DNA of 48,841 nucleotides from Pseudomonadota bacterium (GTDB lineage Bacteria; Pseudomonadota; Gammaproteobacteria; Burkholderiales; Gallionellaceae), in the NCBI GenBank assembly GCA_021800795.1, contig JAJYYO010000018.1:17687-66527 (forward strand). The letters are read 5' to 3'. Shown here piece by piece: positions 1 to 7,741 of the stretch. The first letter of the stretch is position 1. Every line of letters begins with the position of its first letter. The notes beneath the pieces were generated by a model. It ran no database searches. It had not been told where the DNA came from and saw only the letters and a program-made list of their open reading frames with translations. The translations under genes and the position numbers were made by a program.

Positions 1-12
1 CTAAATATTTGC

Positions 13-90
13 CTAACGTGTATAGCAAAAATGACACCCCGATGATGAAAATCATTTCATAAGGGTAGCCGCAACTGCTATGCCCGTTAG
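13..90. repeat. Imperfect palindromic dispersed repeat, copy 1
   Basis: The left end CTAACGTGTATAGCA (13-27) is complementary at 13 of 15 positions to the right end TGCTATGCCCGTTAG (76-90). The spacer contains CACCCCGATGATG. Two other copies with the same ends lie at about 26772 and 31494. It precedes the promoter of the exchanger gene. It is a non-coding dispersed repeat; I cannot assign it to a named family. Confidence 0.6.
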
Positions 91-100
91 ACTGCTCATA

Positions 101-130
101 TTGGACACCAACCGCACGCCCTGCTATAGA
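101..130 (+). promoter_or_regulatory. Likely sigma-70 promoter of the exchanger operon
   Basis: TTGGAC (101-106) and TATAGA (125-130) are separated by 18 bases. They lie about 50 bases ahead of the exchanger start codon and just after the palindromic repeat. Judged by eye only. Confidence 0.5.
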
Positions 131-180
131 ATACACCGACGAAACTCCCTTGTTATCGCTCTGCCCACACAGGAGTCAAC

Positions 181-1185
181 ATGATGCTCTGGCTGAAACT
201 GCTGCTTTGCCTTGCAGCCATCGGTTATGCGGGCTACTTTCTCTCCCGCTACGGCGACATCATTGCCGAAAAAACCGGCATGTCCGCATCCTGGGTCGGT
301 CTCATCCTGCTGTCTACCGCCACCTCACTACCCGAACTGGTAACCGGCATTTCCGCAGTCACGGTCGCCAAGGCGCCTGACATCGCCGTCGGCGATGTGC
401 TGGGCAGCACGGTGTTCAACCTCGTCATTCTGGTGCTGCTGGATGCGCTGCACCGGCGCGAGACCCTGTATAGCCGCGCGGCTCAAGGACATATTCTGTC
501 GGCTGCGCTGGGCACAATACTGATCGCCTTCGCCGGCTTCAGCCTGCTGCTGGATCATGCGGGGATGAGTCCGGCATGGGGGCATGTGGGGATTTACTCG
601 CCTTTCATCGTGCTGGTTTATCTCGTCGCCATGCGCGCCGTTTACAGCTTTGAGCGTCGAACCCTGTCCGAATACACCGAGGTGTCCGCCGAGCGTTATC
701 CGGATGTAACTCTGCGCAGCGCCGTCAAAGGCTACGCGCTGGCGGCTATGGCAGTGGTGATTGCAGGCTCCTGGCTGCCATTTGTCGCCAAAGATATTTC
801 CGACATGATGGGATGGGGGCAGAGTTTCGTCGGAACCTTGCTGGTTGCGGCAGTGACTTCAACACCCGAGGCGGCAGTGACCATTGCGGCACTGCGCATC
901 GGCGCGCTGGACATGGCCATCGCCAACCTGCTGGGCAGCAACCTGTTCGACATCGTCATCCTTGCGGTGGACGATGTGTTCTACACCAAAGGCCCGCTGC
1001 TTGCGCATGTCGATGCCAGTCATGTACTGACCGTATTCACCGGCGTGATGATGAGCGCCCTGGTGACCGTAGGCTTGATCTTCCGTCCGCAGGGCCGCAG
1101 CGTGCTTGGACTGACCTGGGTGAGTCAGGGTCTGTTCATGCTGTATGTACTTAATTCATGGATACTTTTCGAACATGCACACTGA
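181..1185 (+). CDS. Sodium/calcium exchanger family protein (CaxA-like)
   Basis: Inner-membrane cation antiporter, 334 aa, of the Ca2+/cation exchanger superfamily, expected to expel Ca2+ (or a similar cation) in exchange for Na+ or H+. Two internally homologous alpha repeats are visible: residues about 39-56 (STATSLPELVTGISAV) and about 219-265 (VTSTPEAAVTIAAL, then LGSNLFDIVILAVDD). The acidic residues in the two SxPE motifs are the expected ion ligands. About ten hydrophobic segments cover nearly the full length. Start: ATG at 181 with AGGAG six bases upstream (CACAGGAGTCAACATG). The stop overlaps the start of the P-type ATPase, so the two are probably co-transcribed. Family is clear; ion specificity is inferred from family and neighbour. 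Confidence 0.88.
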   Translation: MMLWLKLLLCLAAIGYAGYFLSRYGDIIAEKTGMSASWVGLILLSTATSLPELVTGISAVTVAKAPDIAVGDVLGSTVFNLVILVLLDALHRRETLYSRAAQGHILSAALGTILIAFAGFSLLLDHAGMSPAWGHVGIYSPFIVLVYLVAMRAVYSFERRTLSEYTEVSAERYPDVTLRSAVKGYALAAMAVVIAGSWLPFVAKDISDMMGWGQSFVGTLLVAAVTSTPEAAVTIAALRIGALDMAIANLLGSNLFDIVILAVDDVFYTKGPLLAHVDASHVLTVFTGVMMSALVTVGLIFRPQGRSVLGLTWVSQGLFMLYVLNSWILFEHAH

Positions 1186-3850
1186 CGAACCCATCTGGCA
1201 TACCCTGTCGCCGCAAATCGCAGCCGCAACACTGAGTGTTGACCCTGAGCTTGGCTTGGAGGAAGGCGAGGCCACCGCCCGCCTCGCCCGCTTCGGCGAA
1301 AACAGGCTGATCGAGGCCACGCCTCGCCCGGTCTGGCTGAAATTCCTCGACCAATTCAGAAATCTGCTGGTGATCGTACTGTTGTTCGCCGCCGCGTTAT
1401 CCTGGGCGATCAGCGATATCAAGGACGCAGCTGTGATTCTCGTCGTGGTACTGTTCAACGCCGGCCTGGGGTTTTATCAGGAGCACAGGGCGGAACAAAC
1501 GCTGGCCGCACTGAAGAGTATGCTGGCGGCGCGTGCACGTGTGCGGCGCAGCGCGCGCATGGAGGAGATCGACGCGGTGCAGCTGGTGCCCGGCGATATC
1601 GTGCTGCTCGAAGGCGGCGACCGCATTCCCGCCGATGGTCGCCTGCTGGCCGCGCACAGTCTCGAAATCGAGGAGGCAGCGCTGACCGGCGAATCCCATG
1701 CCGTCGGCAAGTCGGTGGCGGCGCTGGACAAGGCCGAACTGCCCTTGGGCGATCGAATCAACCTGCTCTACATGAACACGGTGGTCACACGCGGTCGCGC
1801 CGAAATGCTGGTGACCGCCACCGGCATGAATACTGAAATGGGCAAACTCGCTGGGATGATCGCCAGTGCAGGCGAATCGGAAACCCCGCTGCAAAAACAG
1901 CTCGACACGCTGGGAAAGAAACTCGCAGCGATTGCAGGCGTAGTCGTGACGGTCATCTTTGCGCTTGATTTTGCGCGCGGCCTGCCCTGGACAGGGGCCG
2001 CGATGACTGCGGTGGCTTTGGCCGTCGCCGCCATTCCGGAAGGTCTGCCGGCTGTGGTGACGGTGACGCTGTCCATCGGCATGTGGCGCATGGCGCAGAA
2101 TCAGGCCATCCTCAAAAAACTCTCCGCTGTGGAAACCCTGGGCTCCACCACGGTGATCTGCTCGGACAAGACCGGCACCCTCACCCTGAACCAGATGACC
2201 GCGCGCGCCGGCTGGTTTGCCGGGCAGCGCTTTTCGGTCAGCGGCGAGGGCTATACACCGGATGGCAGGATTACCTTTGAGGGGGATAGCGCCCTGCGCC
2301 CGCTCCTGCTGCCGATGGCGCTCTGCACCGATTCACGTGTGCGTGACGGGCGACTTATCGGCGACCCCACCGAGGGCGCGTTGTGGGTGCTGGCGCAGAA
2401 AGGCGGACTCGACACGGAAACGGAGCAGGAAGAACAGCCGCGCATCGCCGAAATTCCTTTCGATTCCGCCCACAAATTTATGGCCACGTTCCACCATGCC
2501 GGCGAGACGGTAGAGATGTTCATCAAGGGCGCGCCCGATGTACTGCTGGCACGCTCTACCCATAGCCTGACGGATGATGGGGAACAACCACTGGACACCG
2601 CAGCACACGCCGCGATCGAGGCCGAGAACGAGCATCTCGCCGCTCAAGCGCTGCGTGTGCTGGCGGTGGCGCGCAAGATCATTCCCGGCACCGAGTTCGA
2701 CCCGGCGGGCGACCTGTGGGTATGGGCAGGAGGCTGGACTTTCCTGGGATTGGCCGGACTCATGGATCCGCCACGGCCCGAGGCGAAAACCGCCATCGCT
2801 CGCTGCGCGCAGGCCGGCATCCAGGTCAAGATGATCACCGGCGACCACAAAGCAACCGCCGCCGCCATCGCTCGCGAGCTGGGGCTGATCGGCGAGGTAA
2901 TCGAAGGGCGGGAACTCGATGCCATGAGCGAGGCGGAATTGTCCCGCCGCATCGATGACATTTCCGTTTTTGCACGCGTCGCCCCCGAGCACAAGGTGAA
3001 AATTGTCAACGCGTTAAAAAACGACGGTCACATCGTCGCGATGACCGGCGACGGCGTAAACGATGCGCCCGCGCTCAAAGCCGCTGACATCGGTATTGCG
3101 ATGGGCATTACCGGCACGGCGGTCACCAGGGAGGCGGCCGTCATGGTGCTTGCCGACGACAACTTCGCCACCATCGTAAAAGCCGTGGAGGAAGGCCGCG
3201 TGATCTACGAGAACATCGTTAAATTCGTGCGCTTCCAGCTCTCCACCAACATCGGCGCCATCCTCACCGTGCTCGCCGCCACGCTGTTGGGGCTGCCCGC
3301 GCCTTTTACGGCGATCCAACTGCTGTGGATCAACATCATCATGGACGGCCCGCCCGCGATGACGCTGGGGGTGGAACCGGCGCGCGCCGGCATCATGCGC
3401 GAGCGCCCGCGCCGCCAGTCAGCGCAGATACTTACCGGCTCGCGTCTCATCAGACTGGCGGTGTACGGGGCGATCATGATGCTTGGAACGCTTTACCTGT
3501 ACCGTTACGGCCTGGCAACGCATGACAAGACTTATGCCTTGACCCTGTCCTTTACAACCTTCGTGTTGTTCCAGATTTTTAATGTATTCAACGCCCGCGC
3601 AGAACATGATTCCACTTTCAACCGACATTTTTTCAGCAATGCTAAGCTGTGGGCGGCACTTGGCGCTGTAGCTGGGTTGCAGGCATTGGTGGTACACTGG
3701 ACGCCGGCCCAGGCCATCTTCCATACCACGGCATTATCCGCCCGGGACTGGGGGCTGGCATTCGCGGCAACCTCATCCATCCTGCTGCTGAATGAAGGCT
3801 ACAAGCTGGTGTTGAAATTACTGCAACGCAGCTGGCGGAGACTTGGATGA
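1175..3850 (+). CDS. Cation-transporting P-type ATPase (P2 type, calcium-pump-like)
   Basis: Inner-membrane ATP-driven cation pump, 891 aa. Landmarks: actuator TGES near residue 172, the M4 motif AAIPEGLPAVVTV near 285, phosphorylation motif DKTGTLT with Asp about 331, and hinge motif TGDGVNDAPALKAADIG near 624. The M6 sequence LLWINIIMDGPPAMTLG near 715 has Asn and Asp in the N..MD arrangement of plasma-membrane Ca2+ pumps, rather than the N..TD of SERCA, which suggests a single-site calcium pump (inference). No N-terminal metal-binding Cys domain is present, arguing against a heavy-metal P1B pump. I prefer ATG 1175; an in-frame ATG at 1145 would overlap the exchanger by about 40 bases. The stop overlaps the next gene by ATGA. 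With the exchanger it would form a two-component efflux set. Confidence 0.9.
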   Translation: MHTDEPIWHTLSPQIAAATLSVDPELGLEEGEATARLARFGENRLIEATPRPVWLKFLDQFRNLLVIVLLFAAALSWAISDIKDAAVILVVVLFNAGLGFYQEHRAEQTLAALKSMLAARARVRRSARMEEIDAVQLVPGDIVLLEGGDRIPADGRLLAAHSLEIEEAALTGESHAVGKSVAALDKAELPLGDRINLLYMNTVVTRGRAEMLVTATGMNTEMGKLAGMIASAGESETPLQKQLDTLGKKLAAIAGVVVTVIFALDFARGLPWTGAAMTAVALAVAAIPEGLPAVVTVTLSIGMWRMAQNQAILKKLSAVETLGSTTVICSDKTGTLTLNQMTARAGWFAGQRFSVSGEGYTPDGRITFEGDSALRPLLLPMALCTDSRVRDGRLIGDPTEGALWVLAQKGGLDTETEQEEQPRIAEIPFDSAHKFMATFHHAGETVEMFIKGAPDVLLARSTHSLTDDGEQPLDTAAHAAIEAENEHLAAQALRVLAVARKIIPGTEFDPAGDLWVWAGGWTFLGLAGLMDPPRPEAKTAIARCAQAGIQVKMITGDHKATAAAIARELGLIGEVIEGRELDAMSEAELSRRIDDISVFARVAPEHKVKIVNALKNDGHIVAMTGDGVNDAPALKAADIGIAMGITGTAVTREAAVMVLADDNFATIVKAVEEGRVIYENIVKFVRFQLSTNIGAILTVLAATLLGLPAPFTAIQLLWINIIMDGPPAMTLGVEPARAGIMRERPRRQSAQILTGSRLIRLAVYGAIMMLGTLYLYRYGLATHDKTYALTLSFTTFVLFQIFNVFNARAEHDSTFNRHFFSNAKLWAALGAVAGLQALVVHWTPAQAIFHTTALSARDWGLAFAATSSILLLNEGYKLVLKLLQRSWRRLG

Positions 3851-4146
3851 ACCCAAAGAACACTTCTTCTTCATCACCAACGCCTTTTGACGAACACCTC
3901 ATTCGTGTGCTGGCGACGTCGATACGCTATGCCGTGCGGATTTTGGCCGTACTGATGGTGCTGATGATCTGGTGGGGGGTTGCGGATGTGGCCTACGTGC
4001 TGTACTCACGCATCTCCGCCCACCCTTACTATCTGCTCAATATCAGCGATATTTTAGCCACCTTCGGCGCGTTCATGGCCGTGCTGATTGCAATCGAAAT
4101 TTTCATCAACATCAGCAGCTACCTGCGCGTCCACCCACCACGATAA
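3847..4146 (+). CDS. Small membrane protein, PsiE-like, apparently C-terminally short
   Basis: A 99 aa protein with two hydrophobic segments (about 22-47 and 61-85). The run FGAFMAVLIAIEIFINI resembles the phosphate-starvation-inducible PsiE family. Family members that I know continue about 30-40 residues past the equivalent of SSYLRV with another conserved helix, whereas this one stops after VHPPR, so it may be truncated. The next 600 bases hold mobile-element debris, consistent with loss of the 3' end. The start overlaps the ATPase stop as ATGA, indicating translational coupling. Function unknown; PsiE has no settled biochemical role. Confidence 0.6.
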   Translation: MNPKNTSSSSPTPFDEHLIRVLATSIRYAVRILAVLMVLMIWWGVADVAYVLYSRISAHPYYLLNISDILATFGAFMAVLIAIEIFINISSYLRVHPPR

Positions 4147-4274
4147 AATAGGCTGCAAGCAGCGTAAATGCTAGGCTTGTGATTTTTTGCTTTTCACGAT
4201 ACCAACATAAATACCAACAAAAATTTTTTCTTCCATCAGGTCAGCACTGATCTGACACTCGCAAGACGTTAAAA

Positions 4275-4488
4275 ACCGCCTGACTGTTTCCAGTTCAAGC
4301 GGTCAACCTTGCGCACTGTGTCGCGTGATACGCCAGCTTTTTCGGCGATGCCCATCGCTCCCCTGGCAATGATCTCCGAATCGTTGACGGTGGTTTCTGT
4401 CGTAACCTCGCCTGTAACCATGGACTGCAAACCCTTCCAGCGCGCGTATTGTTTGGACAAGTTGCTCGCGCGTAGTGTCACTGCCGGA
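4275..4488 (-). pseudogene. Gene remnant with a helix-turn-helix-like segment
   Basis: On the minus strand an open frame ends at about 4275 with a segment containing GIAEKAGVSRDTVRKV, which looks like a helix-turn-helix. Its upstream end is cut at about 4488, exactly where the IS21-like left end begins. I see no start codon of its own and no full domain. Best read as the 3' remnant of a gene interrupted by the insertion; the family is not recognised. Confidence 0.3.
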
Positions 4489-4750
4489 TGTAAATTGATA
4501 CAGTGCGACGATTGAAAGTTGATACACCGGTTTGAGAAAATGGCCGAATTCTGGAATCGGCCATGATTACGAATGAGGTGTATGTGGAAATCGAAATATT
4601 GAGGAAACACGGCATGAGCTTGCGCGAGATTGCCAGGGAAGTGGGTTGCGCGGTGAACACGGTACGCAGCCATCTGACAGCCGATGCGTTGTCCAACTAT
4701 CAGCGCAGCACCCTGCGGCACCGCTTTTGCCTGAACCCGTCAGGCGGCGG
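4489..4750 (+). mobile_element. IS21-family insertion sequence remnant (left end plus istA 5' fragment)
   Basis: The segment begins TGTAAATTGATACA at 4489, with a second TTGATACA about 25 bases on, matching the repeated left-end sites typical of IS21 elements. A truncated istA reading frame follows. No IstB gene and no right end are present; similarity is lost near 4722-4750, just before higA. The element is a degraded solo fragment and cannot transpose by itself. Confidence 0.6.
4563..4722 (+). pseudogene. istA: IS21 transposase IstA, N-terminal fragment
   Basis: About the first 50 residues are preserved. ATG at 4563 is followed by a helix-turn-helix containing HGMSLREIAREVG and CAVNTVRSHL, characteristic of the IstA N-terminus. 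The DDE catalytic domain of the usual 400-500 aa protein is absent; after about residue 53 the frame runs into unrelated sequence and stops at about 4799. Confidence 0.65.
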
Positions 4751-4760
4751 TGTAACTCGA

Positions 4761-5135
4761 TTAAGCCGCCTTGCGCAGCTCGTATGCCTGGATCAATAAT
4801 CCAGCGGGTATTTTCAATCCATCAGACAACAGCCGGATCATGGCAAGGGATAAAGGACGGGTACGGTTCAATACTTCCGCAACCCTTCCACGGCTTCCGA
4901 TATACGGCTCAAGGTCTTTGCGCGTCAGCCCCCTGTTTTCCATGATGTAGAGCAAAAATTCTATCGGGTCAGGTGTAGGCATTGGGTAATGCGCAGCCTC
5001 ATAATTTTCTACCAGCAAGGCCAGCACTTCCAGCCTGTCAGCTTCAGGTGTACCTTCTGCCGCATCAAACAGTCGCTCGATTTCAGCCAGCGCGGCGTGA
5101 CACTCATCTTCGGTTTTAATCGGTTTGAGTTCCAT
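4761..5135 (-). CDS. higA: HigA-type antitoxin, XRE family
   Basis: A 124 aa antitoxin and autorepressor of a HigBA type II module. The C-terminal half carries a XRE-like helix-turn-helix (about 65-105) with GLTRKDLEPYIGSRGRVAEVL and the HigA-typical LNRTRPLSL. The N-terminal acidic helix (about 5-50) would cover the toxin. It starts three bases after the toxin gene stop, giving the toxin-first order typical of hig loci. The adjacent IS21 remnant and AT-rich flanks suggest acquisition as an accessory module. Confidence 0.88.
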   Translation of the reverse strand: MELKPIKTEDECHAALAEIERLFDAAEGTPEADRLEVLALLVENYEAAHYPMPTPDPIEFLLYIMENRGLTRKDLEPYIGSRGRVAEVLNRTRPLSLAMIRLLSDGLKIPAGLLIQAYELRKAA

Positions 5136-5138
5136 GAT

Positions 5139-5432
5139 CTAAATCCTTTCCGCGTCTATCGCGTCATATTGCTTATGCGTTCCGACAAATCGCACAAACA
5201 TCATGCGACGGTTGTAATGCACTTTCACGATCAAACGATAATCGTTTCCCTTGATGTTGAATACCACACGGTTATCAGCCAAAAAACTTGCGTTACGATG
5301 CGCAGCCTTGATTGCCTCCGGTGTCGCCCAATCAGTTCCGACAGCTTCCTCGTACCAATTGCTCAATGGCGCTTTGGCTTGAGGGTGAATTTCCCAAAAG
5401 GTGCGCAAGGTTGATAGAGCAAGTATTCTCAT
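5139..5432 (-). CDS. higB: HigB-type mRNA interferase toxin
   Basis: A 97 aa ribosome-dependent mRNA endonuclease of the RelE/HigB fold, by family. The frame is intact. Features typical of the HigB family are DWATPEAIKAAHRNASFL (about 33-51), NRVVFNIKGNDYRLIV (about 53-69), and the C-terminal VRFVGTHKQYDAIDA. The conserved basic and His residues near the C-terminus are those expected for catalysis. It is immediately upstream of higA and probably co-transcribed from the region 5433-5480. Confidence 0.9.
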   Translation of the reverse strand: MRILALSTLRTFWEIHPQAKAPLSNWYEEAVGTDWATPEAIKAAHRNASFLADNRVVFNIKGNDYRLIVKVHYNRRMMFVRFVGTHKQYDAIDAERI

Positions 5433-5450
5433 GGATGGAATGTATCATGC

Positions 5451-5461
5451 TCCCATATTGG
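5451..5461. promoter_or_regulatory. Possible HigA operator upstream of higB
   Basis: An 11-base interrupted palindrome, CCCATATTGGG, lies 19 bases ahead of the higB start codon (minus orientation). HigA antitoxins bind such palindromes over the hig promoter. Single copy, no experimental support. Confidence 0.35.
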
Positions 5462-5505
5462 GTGCAAGTTAATTACAGGATATTTCAGGAATGCTTAAAA
5501 CGCCG

Positions 5506-6582
5506 TTAGCGCCGCTCCACCCACCATAACATGACTGCACCGATCAACAGGAACAGGCCCGTCATCGCGGTGGCGCTGAGCAGCGGATACCAGTCATTGA
5601 GCGCGCCCAGGCTGGCGACCAGTCGTCCGGTAAAGTGAAATACCAGCCCCAGCACAATACCCATAAACACCATCCCGCTCACGCCGCCTGAGCGCCGCTG
5701 ATAGGAGGCAAACGGCAGCGCCAGCACCATCATCACCAGCAGCGCAAACGGATAGACCAGCTTGTTCCACATCGCAATTTCATAGCGCGCGCTCCGCTGC
5801 TTATTCTCTTTCAGGTGAGCGGCATATTTGTACAAATCATAGGCAGACATCTGTTCCGGCACCACCAGCATCACGCTCAAAATACCCGGCGTCAGGGCGG
5901 ATTGCCATTCCTGAGTCTGCGCGGACTGAATGGTGACCCCGGACTTGACAAAGCTGGTCTGAAGCACCTCCCCCAGCATCCATTTTCCCGGCTCAACATA
6001 GCTTGCGCGCCTGGCGCTGACTATCGTTTGCAAATGGAAAGTTTGATCGAAATTGTAAATATCAATGTCCGACAAACTGGTGTCCGGCATCACGCTTTTG
6101 ACATTCACAAAACTGTGATCATCCTTGACCCAGACACCGGAGCGAAATGCCTGCAAGGAAACCTGGGAATTCATTGCCTGGAGACGCAGTTTCTGCGCCA
6201 TGCGTTCGGAGGGCGGCGCCAGCAACTCACCACAGAGAAAACTGATGATAATCATGGGTAACGCGATTTTGCACAGCGCAACCAGCATCTGCGCAGTTGA
6301 GGCGCCCGAAGCGCGATAGATCGTCAACTCTGAACGTGACGCCATTTGCACGAGCGCCAGGATAGTGCCGACCAGCACCGCTACCGGAAACAACTCGTAA
6401 ATATGGCCCGGGATGGTCAAGATCACGAAAAGCAGCACGTAGCCCAGACTGTATTTTCCATACCCCATCACGCTCAACTCATGAATAAAATCGAGAAAAG
6501 CGAACAGCATGAGAAGCGCGGCAAACACCAGCGCTATGCTTGCATATATTTCCCTGGCCAAATAACGATTCAGCAAATTCAT
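5506..6582 (-). CDS. lptG: LPS export ABC transporter permease LptG
   Basis: Inner-membrane permease subunit of LptB2FG, which extracts lipopolysaccharide from the inner membrane and feeds the LptC-A-D bridge. Length 358 aa, normal for the family. Three N-terminal membrane helices (about 12-120), a periplasmic beta-jellyroll region (about 130-265) and three C-terminal helices (about 270-355) are visible. The first residues LLNRYLAREIY match LptG N-termini. I chose ATG 6582 because it overlaps the lptF stop as ATGA; a TTG start 21 bases earlier would add seven residues. Second gene of the lptF-lptG pair. Confidence 0.93.
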   Translation of the reverse strand: MNLLNRYLAREIYASIALVFAALLMLFAFLDFIHELSVMGYGKYSLGYVLLFVILTIPGHIYELFPVAVLVGTILALVQMASRSELTIYRASGASTAQMLVALCKIALPMIIISFLCGELLAPPSERMAQKLRLQAMNSQVSLQAFRSGVWVKDDHSFVNVKSVMPDTSLSDIDIYNFDQTFHLQTIVSARRASYVEPGKWMLGEVLQTSFVKSGVTIQSAQTQEWQSALTPGILSVMLVVPEQMSAYDLYKYAAHLKENKQRSARYEIAMWNKLVYPFALLVMMVLALPFASYQRRSGGVSGMVFMGIVLGLVFHFTGRLVASLGALNDWYPLLSATAMTGLFLLIGAVMLWWVERR

Positions 6583-7712
6583 TTTTTGAACACCCTGCGC
6601 CACGAAAACAGCGTCATACGCTTATAAAACAGCAACGCCGCGACCAGCAGCATCAGCGCATGGATACCCCACAATCCGATGCCCGGAGATAATTTTCCCT
6701 GTCCTACCCACGCATTGGTCACGCTGATCATGTTGCTGTACAGCATGTACAGCACCAGCGCCAGCACCAGGTTAAACGAGCGCCCCGCGCGCGGATTGAC
6801 ATAACTCAGCGCGATAGCCAGCAAGGAGAGAACGGCAGCGCTGATCGGCAGTCCGAGACGCCATTCCAGTTCGGACAAATTCCAGGTGGTAGGATGACGC
6901 CACAGCGCCGGCGTGTTCAGCGTGCGTACATTCGGCAGCTCCTGTTTGGTTGGCGCGCTGTCAATGCGCATCGCATAACGTTCAAAATCCACGATGCGAT
7001 AGTCACGCTGCCCCGGGATACCCTCATACCGCGTACCGTTCAACAGCACCAGAAAACGGTCGCCATTCGGCATGGTTTCCTGCACACCATGACGCGCCAC
7101 CATGGTGCCCAGCTGGCTGTTTTGTATGGAGCGCACGAAGACATTGCCGATGAGGCCGGATTTCGTGTCGACACTCTCGACAAAGTATACTCTGTCTGCC
7201 TGAGGCGACTCATGAAACGTACCCGGCGTCACCGTCGTCACCTCATCGCGACTGTCCAGTTTATTCCTGTACTCATCGGATTTGCGCAGCGCCCAGGGCG
7301 AGAGCACCAGGCTCAGCAGCGCAATCACCATCACGACCGGCATGGCGTACCATAGCACCGGACGTATCCAGCGCGTCAGCCCGATTCCGGCAGTAAACCA
7401 CACCACCATTTCGCTATCCCGGTAGCAGCGCGACAGCGTCAGCAAAATTGAAATGAACAGGGACAGCGACAATAACACCGGCAGATAATTGAGCGCGCTG
7501 AAACCCAGCAGCGCCAGCACTCCGTCCACCGCGAGCTTGCCGCCGACCGCATCGCTCAAAAAACGGATCAGTTGACTGATCACCACTATGCCCAGCAGGG
7601 TTGCAAATACCAGAAACCCGTTGCCGACAAACTCCATCACCAGGGCGCGATGAAACAGGCCCGCGCGAAACAACTTTGACTTTATGTGGCTAGTTTGCGG
7701 ATAATCTGGCAT
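6579..7712 (-). CDS. lptF: LPS export ABC transporter permease LptF
   Basis: Partner permease of LptG in LptB2FG. Up to 377 aa, with paired triple-helix bundles around a periplasmic domain. The conserved LptF start region appears only at GLFHRALVMEF, so the ATG at 7712 gives about 15 extra residues; a TTG codon at 7673 would give a canonical N-terminus. That shorter start would also free the 7676-7705 stretch, which looks like the pepA promoter. Neither start has a convincing ribosome site. Divergent from pepA with a very small gap, as is common in Proteobacteria. Confidence 0.92.
   Translation of the reverse strand: MPDYPQTSHIKSKLFRAGLFHRALVMEFVGNGFLVFATLLGIVVISQLIRFLSDAVGGKLAVDGVLALLGFSALNYLPVLLSLSLFISILLTLSRCYRDSEMVVWFTAGIGLTRWIRPVLWYAMPVVMVIALLSLVLSPWALRKSDEYRNKLDSRDEVTTVTPGTFHESPQADRVYFVESVDTKSGLIGNVFVRSIQNSQLGTMVARHGVQETMPNGDRFLVLLNGTRYEGIPGQRDYRIVDFERYAMRIDSAPTKQELPNVRTLNTPALWRHPTTWNLSELEWRLGLPISAAVLSLLAIALSYVNPRAGRSFNLVLALVLYMLYSNMISVTNAWVGQGKLSPGIGLWGIHALMLLVAALLFYKRMTLFSWRRVFKK
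7676..7705 (+). promoter_or_regulatory. Likely pepA promoter, overlapping the annotated lptF 5' end
   Basis: TTGACT (7676-7681), 18 bases, then GATAAT (7700-7705), placed about 37 bases ahead of the pepA ATG. It overlaps the lptF reading frame if lptF begins at ATG 7712, but is intergenic if lptF begins at TTG 7673. Confidence 0.5.
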
Positions 7713-7741
7713 CGGAACGTAAATTGAATAGGGAGCAACGC

